Source: Echinococcus granulosus (lineage: Eukaryota; Platyhelminthes; Cestoda; Cyclophyllidea; Taeniidae). From it: a stretch of 64,000 nt of DNA. Shown here one piece after another: positions 24,442 through 36,888 of this stretch. Below the pieces are notes generated by a model that was not told the DNA's origin, did not search any database, and saw only the letters and a program-made list of their open reading frames with translations. Within the stretch, counting starts at the first letter, position 1; every line of letters begins with the position of its first letter. The translations under genes and the position numbers were made by a program. The DNA lies in the NCBI RefSeq assembly GCF_000524195.1, contig NW_020170434.1, positions 129,199 through 193,198 of the forward strand. The letters run 5' to 3'.

Positions 24442-27170
24442 TCACCAGTAGTAGTTCTCCATTTCGCGTGGAGCATCGTAGCGGTCATATCCGTCGTCAG
24501 AGGCTAAACAAGAACATCATCAGACAGACCAATTCGACACCTACCTTCCACTTTTGAAGAAACAGATGACGATGGCGGCGGCGCACCATAACCACTACCA
24601 CTCTCGCCCCGGCGAACATCCCCGCCTCCATATCGGTCGTCCACAGGCCCCGAAGGAGGAGGAGCGTAGCCATAGTCACCCCCGCCAGTCCCATAATAAC
24701 CAGCGTTACCACTACCAACATCATTAGGCGAATCGTAGTAGCCACGGGATGGAGGTCCTCCAGGAGCTCTTCCGCCTCCATTATACCGCCCAACCGAAGC
24801 AACCGGAGCACCGTTCGCACCACCACCAGGCGTGGGAGGCGCGGTACTGCCACCGCCGTAAAATGGCGGGCCGTAGTTCCACGAGGTGCCGGCTGAACTG
24901 CCACCACCGCCAATATAACCAGGTGATTGCGGAATTCCATGGGAGGGGAAAGAATCGAGAAAGAGTTCAATGTAGCGCGTCCCGATCTTTTCACGATCCT
25001 TTTTCATGGCCTCCTTCGCCTCGTCGTGTGTAGCAAATTCAGCATCCGCTTCACCCGTTGGTCGGCCCTGTGCATTGTAACGAAGAGTAATGTTGACGGG
25101 TTGCACAGGGGTGAAGAACGCGGCTATCTCATCAGTCGTGGCTTGGAAGGGCAGACCGCGCATGTGGACCACGTGAGGTGGGACACCGCCGCCACGAGGG
25201 CTACCGTAGGGACCGCCGCCTCCCCCAGAGTCCATTGAAGGTGGACCGTAGGGACCACGAGGGCTCGGAGGGCGCTGGTCGTAGCCATAGGGGCGGGAGT
25301 AAGGACAAGGCCGAGGTGGACCACGAGGACCACCGCCGCCGTAACCATAGCCGCCATCACCACCGTAACCGCGATAGGGTGGACCAGGCGGTCCTGGTGG
25401 TGGCGGTGGATTGCCATAGTAACCGCGATCACCGCGAACTCCGTGTCGCATCATGGGCCCAACGCCACTACGTTCCTCTAGAGATTTCGGTTACATTGGA
25501 GAAGGAAAGAAAGGGAACCTACTATTTATTTCGTGCTGCTTCCGAATCGCCATTGAGGCCTCCATGCCAGTTGCGTCGAAAATTTCGATGTATCTGAAGA
25601 TAAAAGAAAACCTCACGGTCAAAAGCAGTCCACAAAGTAGGAGACCCAATTTCATCTCGAAACCAATTAAAATTGGTAGATGCACGACGGAAACCACCCC
25701 CAAGACGATCTTAAAGGCGGAAACCCATGTAACTATGAAATGCCAGCGAATGGAGGAATGGGGAGGGAGAATGTACGGGAAGAGATGAGTTACACACAGA
25801 AAATATCACCTTCGCCCTATCTTCTCCAAGTGCTTCTCCTTTGCCCGAGCTAGCATTTCGGCCGAGGTGAACTGGACATAGGCATCCCCCGTGCAACGGC
25901 CCAGATGGTCGACCAAAAGCCCGATCCCGTCTGGCGCTATTGTGAGATCTGAAGGCCATCACCACAGCCGCAACGACACCCGCCACCGCAGCCCCCATCA
26001 CCACAAAATTGGTCGACCCGTCCAGAGAAGGAATAAGATAGAAAACCAATACGTATCATTCACCAAATACAACCAGCACACATTGACAAATAAGCATAGC
26101 CGAGAAAACGCACACAGGAGAGCACGCACACACCTAGATAAACAAATCACCAGAAAACGTTCACCCTTGACCAATGTCATCGACCCAGGACTCATACGTC
26201 GACATACTCGCCGCCCCAAATTTCGCAACAAAGCCCGACGACAATAAAACACGCCCATCCTCAGTTTACAACCTGTTACACCAAACCGTACCGCAGACAA
26301 ACTAGCCGAGTGTCTGATCCGAGAATAACTGCATTCTCCCATTACTCGGTCAACGTGCCCTTGAATCGAACAAACTACTGGTAAACCGCGGTGTTCGATT
26401 TCCCCATAAAACCGTAGAAGCGGATGTGTTAACTATCAAATCACCGCAGTTTAGAGTAGTTAGGAAGCCACCTTTACGATGCAACACGCTTAGGGAACCC
26501 AAGTGGAAAGAGCACAATCACTATGAGATGCAACCCATGCTCAGCGATCAGCAAACCCAGTGATCTGTAGCGACTTCGAGCAAAAATGAATTCCTCTCGA
26601 TGGGAGAAATTCTAAGCCACAAGAACTCAGAATGACTCAAAACACAGATGCCAGATTATCGAGTACGCCGGAAAAGAGGACAATGAGATAAACTACCCTT
26701 ACAAGGCAAGGCAATGCAAAAGAAGCTATTCACTCACCGTTAAAGAACCTGAAGATGTCCTGCTTTTCGGTGTCATAAGGGAGACCGCGAAGACGAGCGA
26801 AGAATTCCTTCCGATTCCGATCTGGCTGCCAACCCATGGCGCGCTTCATCTCAGCTTCATCGGAACGGAAAACTAGAGGAGTCGTTAATAATAGCAACAA
26901 AGTACCCTCAATGTATCGACGCCCCATATGTTCTTTGTGGTGCGCCATTGCCCGCTCAATGTCGTTTTCATTGTCCAACTCAACAAAAGCTTCTCCGTTG
27001 GATCGACCATTCGGTCCTTGAGGAAATGATATTCCTCGCTTACCACCCTTTATCGTAACATCTACGTACGGAAGGAATGAGAAAAAGAAAATACTACCTT
27101 TGAAGAAATCGATTACATCATCCGCGGTTGCAGAATAGGGCAAGCCCCGAATCCGTAATATGGGAGCCAT
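24442..27170 (-). CDS. hnRNP F/H-type RNA-binding protein with three quasi-RRMs
   Basis: Seven exons in transcript order: 27098-27170, 26906-27061, 26738-26872, 25810-25948, 25523-25593, 24545-25477, 24442-24503. They sum to 1569 nt (522 aa) and all phases close. The three qRRMs have the F/H hallmark RGLPY/F followed by DFF/RFF/AFF: qRRM1 near residues 4-80 (LRIRGLPYSATADDVIDFF), qRRM2 near 105-185 (LRGLPYDTEKQDIFRFF, then GRCTGDAYVQF and IGRRYIEIF), qRRM3 near 293-370 (MRGLPFQATTDEIAAFF). Gly/Tyr/Pro-rich linkers lie before and after qRRM3, as in hnRNP H's low-complexity domains. Members bind G-tract RNA and control splicing and 3' end processing in the nucleus; whether these domains keep G-tract binding is inference. 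Introns are 36, 33, 789, 216, 45 and 41 nt. The last exon adds 20 residues ending in NYYW. Confidence 0.93.
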
Positions 27171-28286
27171 ACTGGCCCGAATGTGAAAGCTGCAGCAATT
27201 TGAACAAAGCGAATTCAACAGAAAACGTCACATAGGTTCAAAAACCTAAAAAAGAACAAATGTTGTACTATTAGCATAACAATTAAAAGTTACTACATTT
27301 TGTGTGCTCAAATTTATAAGAATTTTTTGATTCAGCTTGAAAAAGAGAAATTAACGAGTAGCCAAGCTTATCGCATATTAAGTTGATACAAGAGGTGTTT
27401 TGCAACAGACTACTGCATTGCTACTAAGCGTATTTGTAAAACTTTAATTTTTTTAGCTTTGCAACGGAAACTCTGCCGAAAGTACTATGTGCCTGCTTCT
27501 TATCCATCGCCTGGTTTCACATGAATTGACCTTTTTTCAAGCCTAATGATAGTTGAGGAGGAGCACTCTACTTTATCATAAAACTGCCATGGACTTGGCC
27601 GGCAGAAGGAGAATTCGCACACTTAAGCAGAGAATTGTTAGGAAGTTGCTGCAATAGTCGCAAGGCCACGACGCAGGGTGGGATTAGATCTCGCAGCTTT
27701 GGTAAAATCCCAATTATTAAGGAAATTGCTTCAGATGGTAGCAAATGGTAAAAGCACACTAAATGATCCGAAAATGTGGAAATGATTACTGCGGTGGTAG
27801 GAATGTATGCACCTTTGGCTTAAATTAACATTGTTGCAGTAAACAGACAAAACATTTACGCAGCTTTGGTTTTTAAGAGCAAGTGTTGTGGGCATTAGCT
27901 GCATGGTAATTCAGTTAGTTCGATGTTGGTTTACTAGTTAAAATATTGCAACAGTAGACTAAAAGGTTTTTTAGAATTTAAAGCCGACAAAAAGTCTGTG
28001 TTGATTTATTTTTGAGTAGTACAATTGTGTTTAATGCAATAGACTGTAATGAGTACGGTTGCTAAATGATTGCAACAATGAAACTGGTCCCTACGTAAAA
28101 TATAAATTTCGCCTGAGCACTACGTTTTAATGTAAGTAAATTTTGACTTTTACTTGCGAAAAATTAAACTATAATTTTAACTATCATAAAGCCCTACTAC
28201 TCATGATCCTTCGTTCTTTAGTCTCAGAAATTTGGTGCGAGTGTAGTCCCATTTGACCTTGGCACAGCCACGTTTCACGTCCACCC
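27171..28286. promoter_or_regulatory. Shared upstream region of two divergent genes
   Basis: About 1.1 kb of AT-rich DNA between the starts of hnRNP F/H (minus) and signal peptide peptidase (plus). It should contain both promoters and 5' UTRs. I see no clear TATA box. A possible 3' splice site (ttctttag) ends at 28221, 66 nt before the peptidase ATG, which may mark a 5' UTR intron or a spliced-leader acceptor. Confidence 0.45.
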
Positions 28287-29785
28287 ATGAGTCAAGCCGA
28301 CGGGGCTTTGAATGGAACATTAGCAAGTAATGTCACTAGGATATTTACACCTGATGTTGGACTAACTACGGGAGCCTTATTTCTCATGGCTATCATTCCC
28401 ATATACATTGGCGCACACAAATCAATTAAAGCTCTCAAGGAGTCCCTTGAACCGGATGCGACTGATATTACCGTTTTCCGTCGAGATGAAGCCGTTATGC
28501 TCCCAATCTATGCTAGTTGTGCTCTTTTTGGCATTTTCTTGGTGTTTAAGGTATTGTGGTCCCTCCTTCTCTAAGCTAAACTTAGATATTTGCCGCTGAG
28601 CACATCAACATGCTGCTATCGATATACGCCCTCCTTATCGGCACTTACACTGTGTTCTTCCTCATCAGGTAAACGGTTTCATCGTGCTTACACTGAATTT
28701 CAAGATCACATGCTGTACGGCTGTTTCCGCGGCATCTTCGAAACACACACTTCACTTTAATACTCACTGAGTCGGAGAGTGACTCTCCTATACCACAAAA
28801 AGGTAAGGCGAGCTTTCTGCTTTACTCCTTTTCCTTCTCCTGCAGAATCGGGGCGATTTCAGTTTGAGAGGAGGGATGCCGTTCCCCTGGCAATCGCACT
28901 ATCGGTCGGGCTAGTCTATGTGTGCTCTAAAGTAACCAGTTTTGTTAGCTTATCTCATTCCCTATTCTAGCACTGGGTCGCTAATAATATCATAAGTATT
29001 GCGATCGCTATCGCGGGTATTGAGCACCTTCATCTGGATAGAGCTATCAATGGGTGCGTTCTGCTTTGCGGTCTCTTCGTCTACGATGTTTTTTGGGTCT
29101 TTGGAACTGGTGTCATGGTCTTTGTTGCCACAAATTTCGATGCACCAGTCAAAGGTAGGGAGAATCTGTGGAAGTCCTTTTCACTTGTTTCGCTTGTTGT
29201 TTAGTCGTCTTCCCGCGAGATTTTTTGACAAACGGATTCTTTTCAAAGGACGTTGGAATGCTTGGTCTGGGCGATATTGTTGTTCCCGGCATCTTCTTGG
29301 CCTTGCTCCTGAGATTTGACAATAAGTAGGTTTTGTAAAACTGTATTCATGCGTCCCTAGGTTGGATCGTAATGGCAGTCGTCTCTATTTTTGGACCGGT
29401 TACGTGGCTTACATCATTGGCCTGCTAGCCACTTTCGCCGTTCTGTACATCTTCCGCCATGCCCAAGTAGGAAGTGTTTCTTTCATCTCAAACTTAGGGA
29501 ATCAAATGAATTGCTCTTTCTAAGTTTAGTCTTGTTGCGTTTTTTTGTTAAGCCTGCACTTCTCTACCTCGTTCCTACGTGCTTGGGATTCCCTCTCGCC
29601 ATGGCACTCATCAAGGGTGATTTTAACGAACTGATGGCGTAAGTTTCTTAATCCTCCGTGTTGTTGTGTTGAAGTTCGGGTTTTCCGTTGATCTCCCTTT
29701 ATTTTAAAGTTACAAAGACATTCCTTTGGAGGTGGAGGAACGCGTCAAGGCTAACCGGGAGGCTGCTGAAAAGAAGGGCGAGTAA
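28287..29785 (+). CDS. HM13: Signal peptide peptidase (intramembrane aspartyl protease)
   Basis: Nine exons: 28287-28550, 28586-28668, 28705-28802, 28846-28931, 28971-29154, 29205-29325, 29361-29466, 29553-29638, 29710-29785. They sum to 1104 nt (367 aa), all in phase. The protein cleaves leftover signal peptides inside the ER membrane. Catalytic motifs are all present: YD at residues 215-216, GLGD with the second aspartate at 261, and PAL at 315-317, each in a hydrophobic segment. Length is close to vertebrate HM13 (about 377). The C-terminus is ...KKGE, which fits a KKxx ER-retrieval signal. Residues 1-30 carry possible N-glycosylation sites (NGT and NVT) before the first membrane segment, as in the family. 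All eight introns are short (35-86 nt), so the whole gene takes only 1.5 kb. Confidence 0.97.
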
Positions 29786-30719
29786 ACAGTTAGGCTGCTC
29801 CATACCTTTGGTCTTGCCACTCCTTCCTTCTTTTTTGCGCATCTTTATTGACTTACCTGTGTTATCGTTTTTTTCGTGCGGTGTTCAGTTGCTTGTCTTT
29901 CTGTCACTCGTTGACGCATTGCAGAATGCAAGTGCTACCTGGAATTGGGTTGCCTTCCTACTCTTATAACGAAATTTTTAGTTAAAGTTAGCCCTTCTTA
30001 ACTGCTGATGATTAAGCCACTTACGTTTGGCAAAAAACTCATCACTGCAGTAGCTAAGCGAACGAGCCCGTGTAGTTACACAGGAAACCTACCTGTGTTT
30101 GATTTGGTTCTTCTTTTGCGCGTTGTCTTCTACGTTGGTCATCATAACGAATGTTTGAGCTAAATCAGGTCAGCCGAGAGGAGCAAATGTCATTACTGTG
30201 ACTATCCATAAAAACTAGGGTGTGGATGGGGCTGTTCACCTCCAACAGTGAAGGCATTTCTCGAAGATTTCAGTGCGCTATGTGCAGTTGTCTCGGTTTT
30301 GGTTTATCTGAGGCCGGCCGGTGGTCGGCAGTCGAGGCCTCTCTCGCCCGAAAGCAGCACAACCCGTTAAAATACGGGGCAGCCTGCCCTCATTAAACTA
30401 TGTTTCACGTTTTTTTTCCCTTAAATACAGCCGCTGTCAGATCCAACATTGCCTTGTGGATATTGGGTCTACTGTCTGCTACAATGTAGCGGTCAAACCA
30501 TCTTCAGAAGCTAAATAAGGAGCATCGTCTGCTTTACTGACAAAATTTAAAAGGATTGACAGAATACTGGCACAAGCGGTATGAACAGTACCCCGTAACA
30601 CCGTGACCTAGCTGCCCCTTCCCACTGCAGCAAAGTTACGAGGTATTGGTCGCGCCGCTGGGAATTGAAAAAAATAAGGTCAAGGATTGTTAAAACAATT
30701 TTTAACAAAGAACTGACAA
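29786..30719. other. Convergent 3' flank
   Basis: About 0.9 kb between the stops of signal peptide peptidase (plus) and the repeat membrane protein (minus). Only short frames occur, with no domain content. It presumably holds both 3' UTRs. Confidence 0.5.
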
Positions 30720-33700
30720 CTACTTTTTCTCCCCATCTCTCCGTCGTTTCCGAAGCTCGTGTTCTACCACGCTGGTCCAGTTAATGTTGGGGTAGAGGTT
30801 TCGCATGCGATTAATCTCCGTTACCTCAGTGGAGGGGTTTATTGTTTCACTTTTGATTTCAACGCTGCCACGAATCTTGTCAGATGGCTTCGTTTCAGCT
30901 GGAATTTCGATGCTAGGATGTTCCCAATCCCCACGTTGGGGGTCGTGTTCTGTTCTTTTCCGTCGTCTCTCCTTAGCGATCACCTTCTCCCAGTTAATAT
31001 GCGGATATTCGAGCCTTAATCGAAGTATTTCCTGCTCTGCTGTCACCTTGGACCCTTTTACCCTCTTCTCCATCTTCGGAACAACTGGTGAAACCTCTGG
31101 AAGGGTTACAGGTTCAATGTTTCCTTGGCCAAACGTTTCACCTTCACAAAGGTCGTTCTCTTCCAGGACGACGGTCCAGTGAATGTATGGATGCTCACGT
31201 CTCATCTTCTCCACGCCGATGTTTTGGAAGGCGCTCCAGTTGACGAAAGGGTAACGCAATTTGAGTCGATCAATAATCGCGGAGTCAAGCTTTTCTCCCT
31301 CCTGCATGGATTCGCCTTCTTCGCAGTTTATGATGTAGTCCCAGTTGATGTAGGGTGATGCATATTTCTTCTCCACGAAGTAGCGCCAATCTACGCAGGG
31401 ATAGAGTTCTTCTAGACACGTTACGTGTTCTCTAAAGCTCTTGCACACCTCCGGATTCTTAAAATTAACCGATTTTAGAGTGATGGGTTGAAATATGGCC
31501 GTCGTGATGGCATTCCAGTCGAAATAGGGATATTCTCTCCTCCAACGTTTGATCGCACAGTCACTCAAGTCCTCTGTGATTACATTCTCCCAGGTGACAT
31601 CCGAAAATCGCATATTCAATCGTTCGATTGCCACTGTTTTTGACAATCGCTTCATGCTTGCATCCCCACCGCGTACAATGCTCTCCCAGTCTAGTCGTGG
31701 AAATCGCTTTTTAAGACTTTCGATCTCTTTTTCACACAAGTTATTGCGAATTACGTTGGACCAGTCAATGCACGGGTAGAGATTTCTTAGTCTGACAACC
31801 TTCTCCTCGCTCACAATGTTCTCCCAACGCACCATTGGGTGCCGAGCCTTCAGCCACAAGGCCCGCTCCGCACACACAATTGCCTGCCAGTCAATTTCGG
31901 GATGTTGTCGCTTCAATTGTTCCATCTCCGCCTCGCACAACTCATCTCGGACCAGTTGGTCGAAATCGACATCCGGATAGGCGGAGCGCAGTCTTCGAAT
32001 TCGTTCTTCACACACAATACCACTCCAATTGAGACAGGGGAACTTTCTCTGGAGACTTTCAATCCTTGCCTCACACAGTACTGTAGTCCAATCCATCTCA
32101 GGGTTCTCTGCTCTCAAACGGTCGATCTCTCTTCCACAAGCGTCCTCAGCGGCAATTTGACTCCAGTTTATGAAAGGATATTTGGCGCGGAGAACGTAGG
32201 GTAGCTCTGTGCGTAGAATCTTCTCCCAACGAATGAAAGGATAATTGTCGTGAAGGCGACGTACTTCAGCTTCGCAGACAATTTTATCCCAGTCGATCTC
32301 GGGATGGAGAAGGCGAAGACCCAGGATCTCGGCTCGACAGAGCTCCTGTCTCGCCAGCTCGTGAAGATCGATGTCAGGGTAGAGTTGTTGAAGTCGAAGG
32401 ATCTCGAGCTCGCAGATTTGGGAAGGTCGCTTCTTTTGAACTGTCCGTTCTGTGTAGGGAGCTCGAGCTATCATCACAAGCATAAAGCCGATGGCTTCCA
32501 GATAGAAGTAGACAATGCAGACCAACAGACCGATCATGCAGAGGCAGATGAAGAGGACTCCGGCTGTACTAATTGTGTTGGTTCTTCGGAGCTGTATTGT
32601 GGACTGACCCGTCTCTGGTGGAGGGATGGTATCTTCTGCCGAACCTCCTAAAGTTATCGGAGTTGGAGGTGCTTCCGCACAAAAATATGGGTTCTAAAGA
32701 GCAGAAATTTTTTACAGACTACTTATATCAGTGAGATTTAGGAGCTACCACCAACATCTCTTTTTGGTGGGGGAAAATAAATCCTTTGTATCAGTGGACC
32801 CTTACATAACTCGTAGAGCAGTCGATGCACTTAGTCTGACCGGGCTCTGGTTGGTAGGATCCTTTGGGGCAGAGGTCACAGAGGTTTGCGTGAGGAGTGT
32901 TTAAGTCAACTTTTTTGCTTTCGGGGACATACGTGGCCTTACCAATGGCTTTGTAGACTGTTGCCTTAGTGCCGGGGGGACAGGGCACACAAAAAGGTGG
33001 GTTCGCTATGGCCAAGTGTTGTCCCTCAGCGCACACTGGCCATGAGTTTTTATAAATGATCTAAGTTGATAAAAAGTTATGAAAAGTATATTTCGAGTGA
33101 ACTTTTAATATTGACACCAATGACCTACAGACACATTCTCCGAGGCTGTTTTGAATTCCATTCTCTCAAACCAATCACGAAGATCCTCTCTCGAGTCGGT
33201 TAGGTCGGATTCATTCCAGCTGAGTGTAAAAGTGCGAAAAGCTGTGAAATGAAGTCGATTCCCGACCATTGGCCGAATTGGCGCAACTCGATTGTTAATT
33301 GGTCGAAGGGGAGGAGCGGACTTCCTGCTCATTGGCCACTTAAGGGGGATGGAGGCTGCGCCCCTGCGATCAACGTAAAGGCTTACAAAGCAATCGATAC
33401 AGGCGCCTTGAGGAGGTACCTTAAATAAAAGTTAATGCAATTCATTGACCGACTGCTAATGCCTTGACATCAGTGGCCCTATTCTACGGTAATCAAATCG
33501 TCAAGAAATTATAATGGTGTCGTTGTTCTCCGCCGGCTAGTCAGGTAGCCGAGGCAGGCATCAAGTCAAGGAGATCCGCAGCGCCCACGAAAAATTCGCT
33601 CCTCCGATCACATTTTAGGCTGTGGTAATCGTTTAACACAACTACTTTCTAACAAACTAGATGTTAAAAGAAATGGCAATTTCCGGTTTGCCTATTTAAC

Positions 33701-36568
33701 AATCTGAGCCCGGGGAATGCTGGATCTTGTCAGGGCTGCGGTAGAAGTTATTACCTCCGTGACCAATTCGAGGCCGTTGTCCATAGCGGTTGCCAATGTA
33801 AAATGTCCGATAAATTGTGACGAATTGTCCTTCCCAGCTGTAAAACTTAGCGACAAAGATGTACCGCCCTCACTTATCTGCATTGTCAAGCTGCTCTCGA
33901 TGATTTTTTTTTCTTCGAGGGAAGGGATTCTCAAGGTCGAATTTATGTGATATGCAAGGTTGCCCTCATAGGTAGTGCACTGACTAAACAGAAAAAATAA
34001 GACACACAAAGTAGTTGTCGTTTTGGCTCTGAAAAAAAACGGTCCTTAAGCCAAACCAAAAACTCAAATCTTACCAGTGCAAGCTTGGAAAGGTTTCTGC
34101 TTAACTGACGGGGTGAATATTTATGATGTTTTTGCAATTCAAAATTGCTTTTAGAGGCAAGATGATGGTCTTGCAACTCTAAATTCGTCACTTATTGATT
34201 GAAACGGCATCTTTACCAAATATGGGGATTAGGGCTTTAAATATTCAAGCAAAGCTTTCTATTGAACGGGCTGCTGAAGCAGAAGGTAAAAAACAGCCTA
34301 CTGAAAAATAGCAAGTAGGAGTTGTGCTGTAAGTCGAAGAGTTTTATGGTTATTAGGAAAGCTTCCAGTAATGTTTTTTGGAGCTTTAGACTTGTCAAAA
34401 ATGGAAATGATAACCTCACTTATAATTGACTAAAGTTACTTTTTATCACTAACAAGATTTAATTAGGTTTGGATATAGTAATTTTTGTTAAAAGTAATGT
34501 GTACCTGAAAAAATTTTCAAGGATGCTTATAATACGAATGTTTAAAAAATTTAATGCTCCTTTGCAGCAAAATAAAAAGTTTTTTAAGGCGCAAGACGAA
34601 CATTTCACTACTGTTCCATCTAATTGTCAGCAGCTCCGCGATTTCCACCTTCGGTTGGGTCGATTTTTTAACCCTGACCAACCGTCCTATCAACCGAAGG
34701 AGATAGAAGTCTTCTAAAGTTTGTCGATTCATTAAAAACGAGTTCACCTTCACGATGATTGATAGGCCACTGCCACGAGGCACCTTTGCTACGTCACCAA
34801 TCAGAACGGTGGTGAAGGTAGTCGCTTTTTGCGTGCAAAGTTGGTTGTGCACGGTTGACACAAAGCCGTGCCCAATTGCTGTCAGCGGAGGTCCGCATGG
34901 ATGTGATCGCCAATGTCTTAGTGGTGGTGCTGGTGATGCGTCCTCGTAAGGAACCAGTGGTGCACGGTCTAGAACGGCCTGGGGATCCAACGCCTCCTCC
35001 AGGAATACTGTCCTGAAAGACTGCAAAATGGCGTATAAATAGTCATTATTTTAAATGACACTAGATGCCACGGTCAGAGTGATGCCTCAAACCACCAGAA
35101 AGGCATTTTGTTTATGTGAGAAGTTGGAAAATTTCGTTACTCTTATCTGTTCACACTTTCCTTGTCCAGTAATTAAACTCTGGTTTAAAACGATGCCATA
35201 AAAGTTGGGACACGCTGAAATGTGTTGCTATGACAATCAAAATGAAGCGAAATAGTAGCATTTGAAGAAAAGAATTGTCGACTAGCTCCTTCTACCCCGT
35301 CTTCAATGCTTTTTCTCGGTGGTCGTATACTACTGGCCACACTTACGGTCTCTCGGTTTTCTCTACAAGTGCTTGATAAAAGATTGGGGAAAAATTTTAA
35401 GGGTTTTATTAACTTTAATTTAAATTTCGGGAATTTGGTTTGTCATTATCTAATCATAAGCGAGTTGTGAGTTCTGCAACCAATGCAGTCATGAAATGAA
35501 CACAGAGGAAAAACTCACGCCTCCCCCGCTCTGGTGAACTTGCAAACCATCAAGAATGTCAAGGTCACCCGGGGAGAATGCTTCTTTGAAAGGTATGCGA
35601 AATCCACCGGTCAACTCAGCATAGCCCAGATACACCTCCAGCACCATCCAATTAAATCGCCTGCCGACTTGATGAGCTTCAACACAAAGGCTCTCCTGTG
35701 TCATCTCAAAACTGTTTAACGTTTTTGGATGGTAGTCATTCTCGCTGCTGAAGTGGACGAAATCTAACCGAAAACCCACTTGAATCTGTTCGAATCGCAA
35801 CCGTACTGTCCGATCAAGCGGACCAGTGTGAATGAATCCTGAAGTTGTTCTTTCCAGTTGTTTCCTTTTCCATTCATACTCATCCCATTGTCCTATGAAC
35901 TTGATGCAACTCCAGGTCTTTGATTCTTGTACACACTCAGGATCTGCCGCTGTTATGGTCTGCGGAACACCGTATCTACCGAAGGAGATCTTTGCGAAAG
36001 ACAGTGGATTCGAGGCCGCTTCACAACTGACATAAGAAGTGGCAGCAAGATCCACCTGAAGAACAACGGTTGATTGTTGGTAGAGAAGGATGAGGAAGAC
36101 TCCACGTTGAATCCACTGACTCTCACCAACATTTTCAGCACAGGTAAAGTAGCCGACGGTTCCGGTTTGAGCCACAACCTCCACCACCTCCACACCGAAT
36201 GCCTTGTGGCTATAAAAGCGACGCTGGAAACAGCTGTTGATAGGAAGGGGAACTAGATCGCTGGCTAGAACACTAGAACCAACCGGAGCTGTAGCACTGA
36301 GGTACCAAGCATACTTGGAGCCCCTTTGAGTATGGAAGCAGCGCAGTGCAACGCGTTCGCCGCGGAAGGCCTGACGGATTTGAATCTGAGGTGGTGGTAC
36401 TGTGACGTTAATTCGAAGACTCCTCCTGGTGGTGTCTTCAAGAACGACAATCTGGGAGCGTTTGTAGTTTTCGCAGTGTGTAATGTCTCCGGAATCCTCT
36501 AGATCTTTTATGTGGAGGCAGGCGGCCAGACAGACGTACTGCAGAAGCAGCAAGCACTTTACAGACAT
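30720..36568 (-). CDS. Type I membrane protein with cytoplasmic YPxIDW-type tandem repeats (unrecognised)
   Basis: Exons in transcript order: 35519-36568, about 34695-35020 (3' end tentative), 33701-33983, 33129-33419, 32806-33060, 30720-32693. Together 4179 nt, 1392 aa, in phase. A signal peptide (MSVKCLLLLQYVCLAACL) starts the protein. Residues about 70-165 look Ig-like: ALRCFH, then AWYL, then VGYFTCAEN. Exon 5 is Cys-rich with a GCC2/GCC3 or EphR-like pattern (CPPGTK, then CDLCPKGSYQPEPGQTKCIDC). A long hydrophobic segment lies near residues 777-811. The cytoplasmic tail after residue 832 is almost wholly about 19 copies of a 21- or 25-residue unit with core RLxxxYPxIDWxxIV. The ectodomain suggests a surface receptor or secretory-route protein; the repeat matches no family I can name. 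The repeat tail lies in one uninterrupted exon, so that part is secure; joins in the ectodomain are less so. Confidence 0.75.
30735..32405 (-). repeat. Coding tandem repeat, about 19 units in higher-order blocks of 25+21+21 residues
   Basis: Each unit reads roughly E-hydrophobic-xx-L-xxx-(Y/H/F)-P-x-(I/V/L)-(D/N/R)-W-xx-(I/V)-V. The first ten or so units fall into blocks of three: a 25-residue unit ending like (R/D)xELC(R/E)A, a 21-residue unit containing (H/N)PE(I/M)DW, then a 21-residue unit. Corresponding members of different blocks resemble each other more than they do their neighbours, so 67-residue blocks were duplicated. Later units are more divergent and separated by spacers; the last two (YPHINW, YPNINW) stand apart. 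DNA copies have diverged, so this is an old protein repeat, not a young satellite. Confidence 0.85.
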
Positions 36569-36888
36569 ACTTTTTTAACTACTCATCGATTTATGACAAT
36601 TTAAATTATTTCTTTTCTCTTCTCAACCAATAACAGGTCGGAATTGTAGGAAGCTAACTGAAAACAAAAAGGATTCCGGCAAAGTAGATTTGTGGTAGGG
36701 CCGAATCCAAAACGCCCGATCCTAGGCTATAAACATATCCCGTAAATTTGCTCAATGTCTTGATGCCGACCAAGGGGGTTATTTTCTGTACATGTAAGGA
36801 TTGCCATGACAACAGAAGATGCTATTGTTTGAATGGCATATAGGTGTTAGAGGAGACGGTTTGAGAGTCAACGGACATCAACTGGGTT
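36569..36888. promoter_or_regulatory. 320-bp bidirectional promoter region
   Basis: This short interval separates the start codons of two divergent genes: the repeat membrane protein (minus, 36568) and the coiled-coil gene (plus, 36889). It must hold both 5' UTRs and core promoters unless more distant 5' exons exist. It is moderately AT-rich on the left side, and no clear TATA box stands out. Confidence 0.45.

Noticed and set aside
24749..25597. Plus-strand open frames rich in Arg/His opposite the hnRNP gene
   Set aside because: They are antisense shadows of the Gly-rich hnRNP F/H exon, created by its GC-biased codons.
31835..32651. Plus-strand frames opposite the YPxIDW repeats
   Set aside because: Antisense of a well-supported coding repeat with clear protein-level periodicity on the minus strand.
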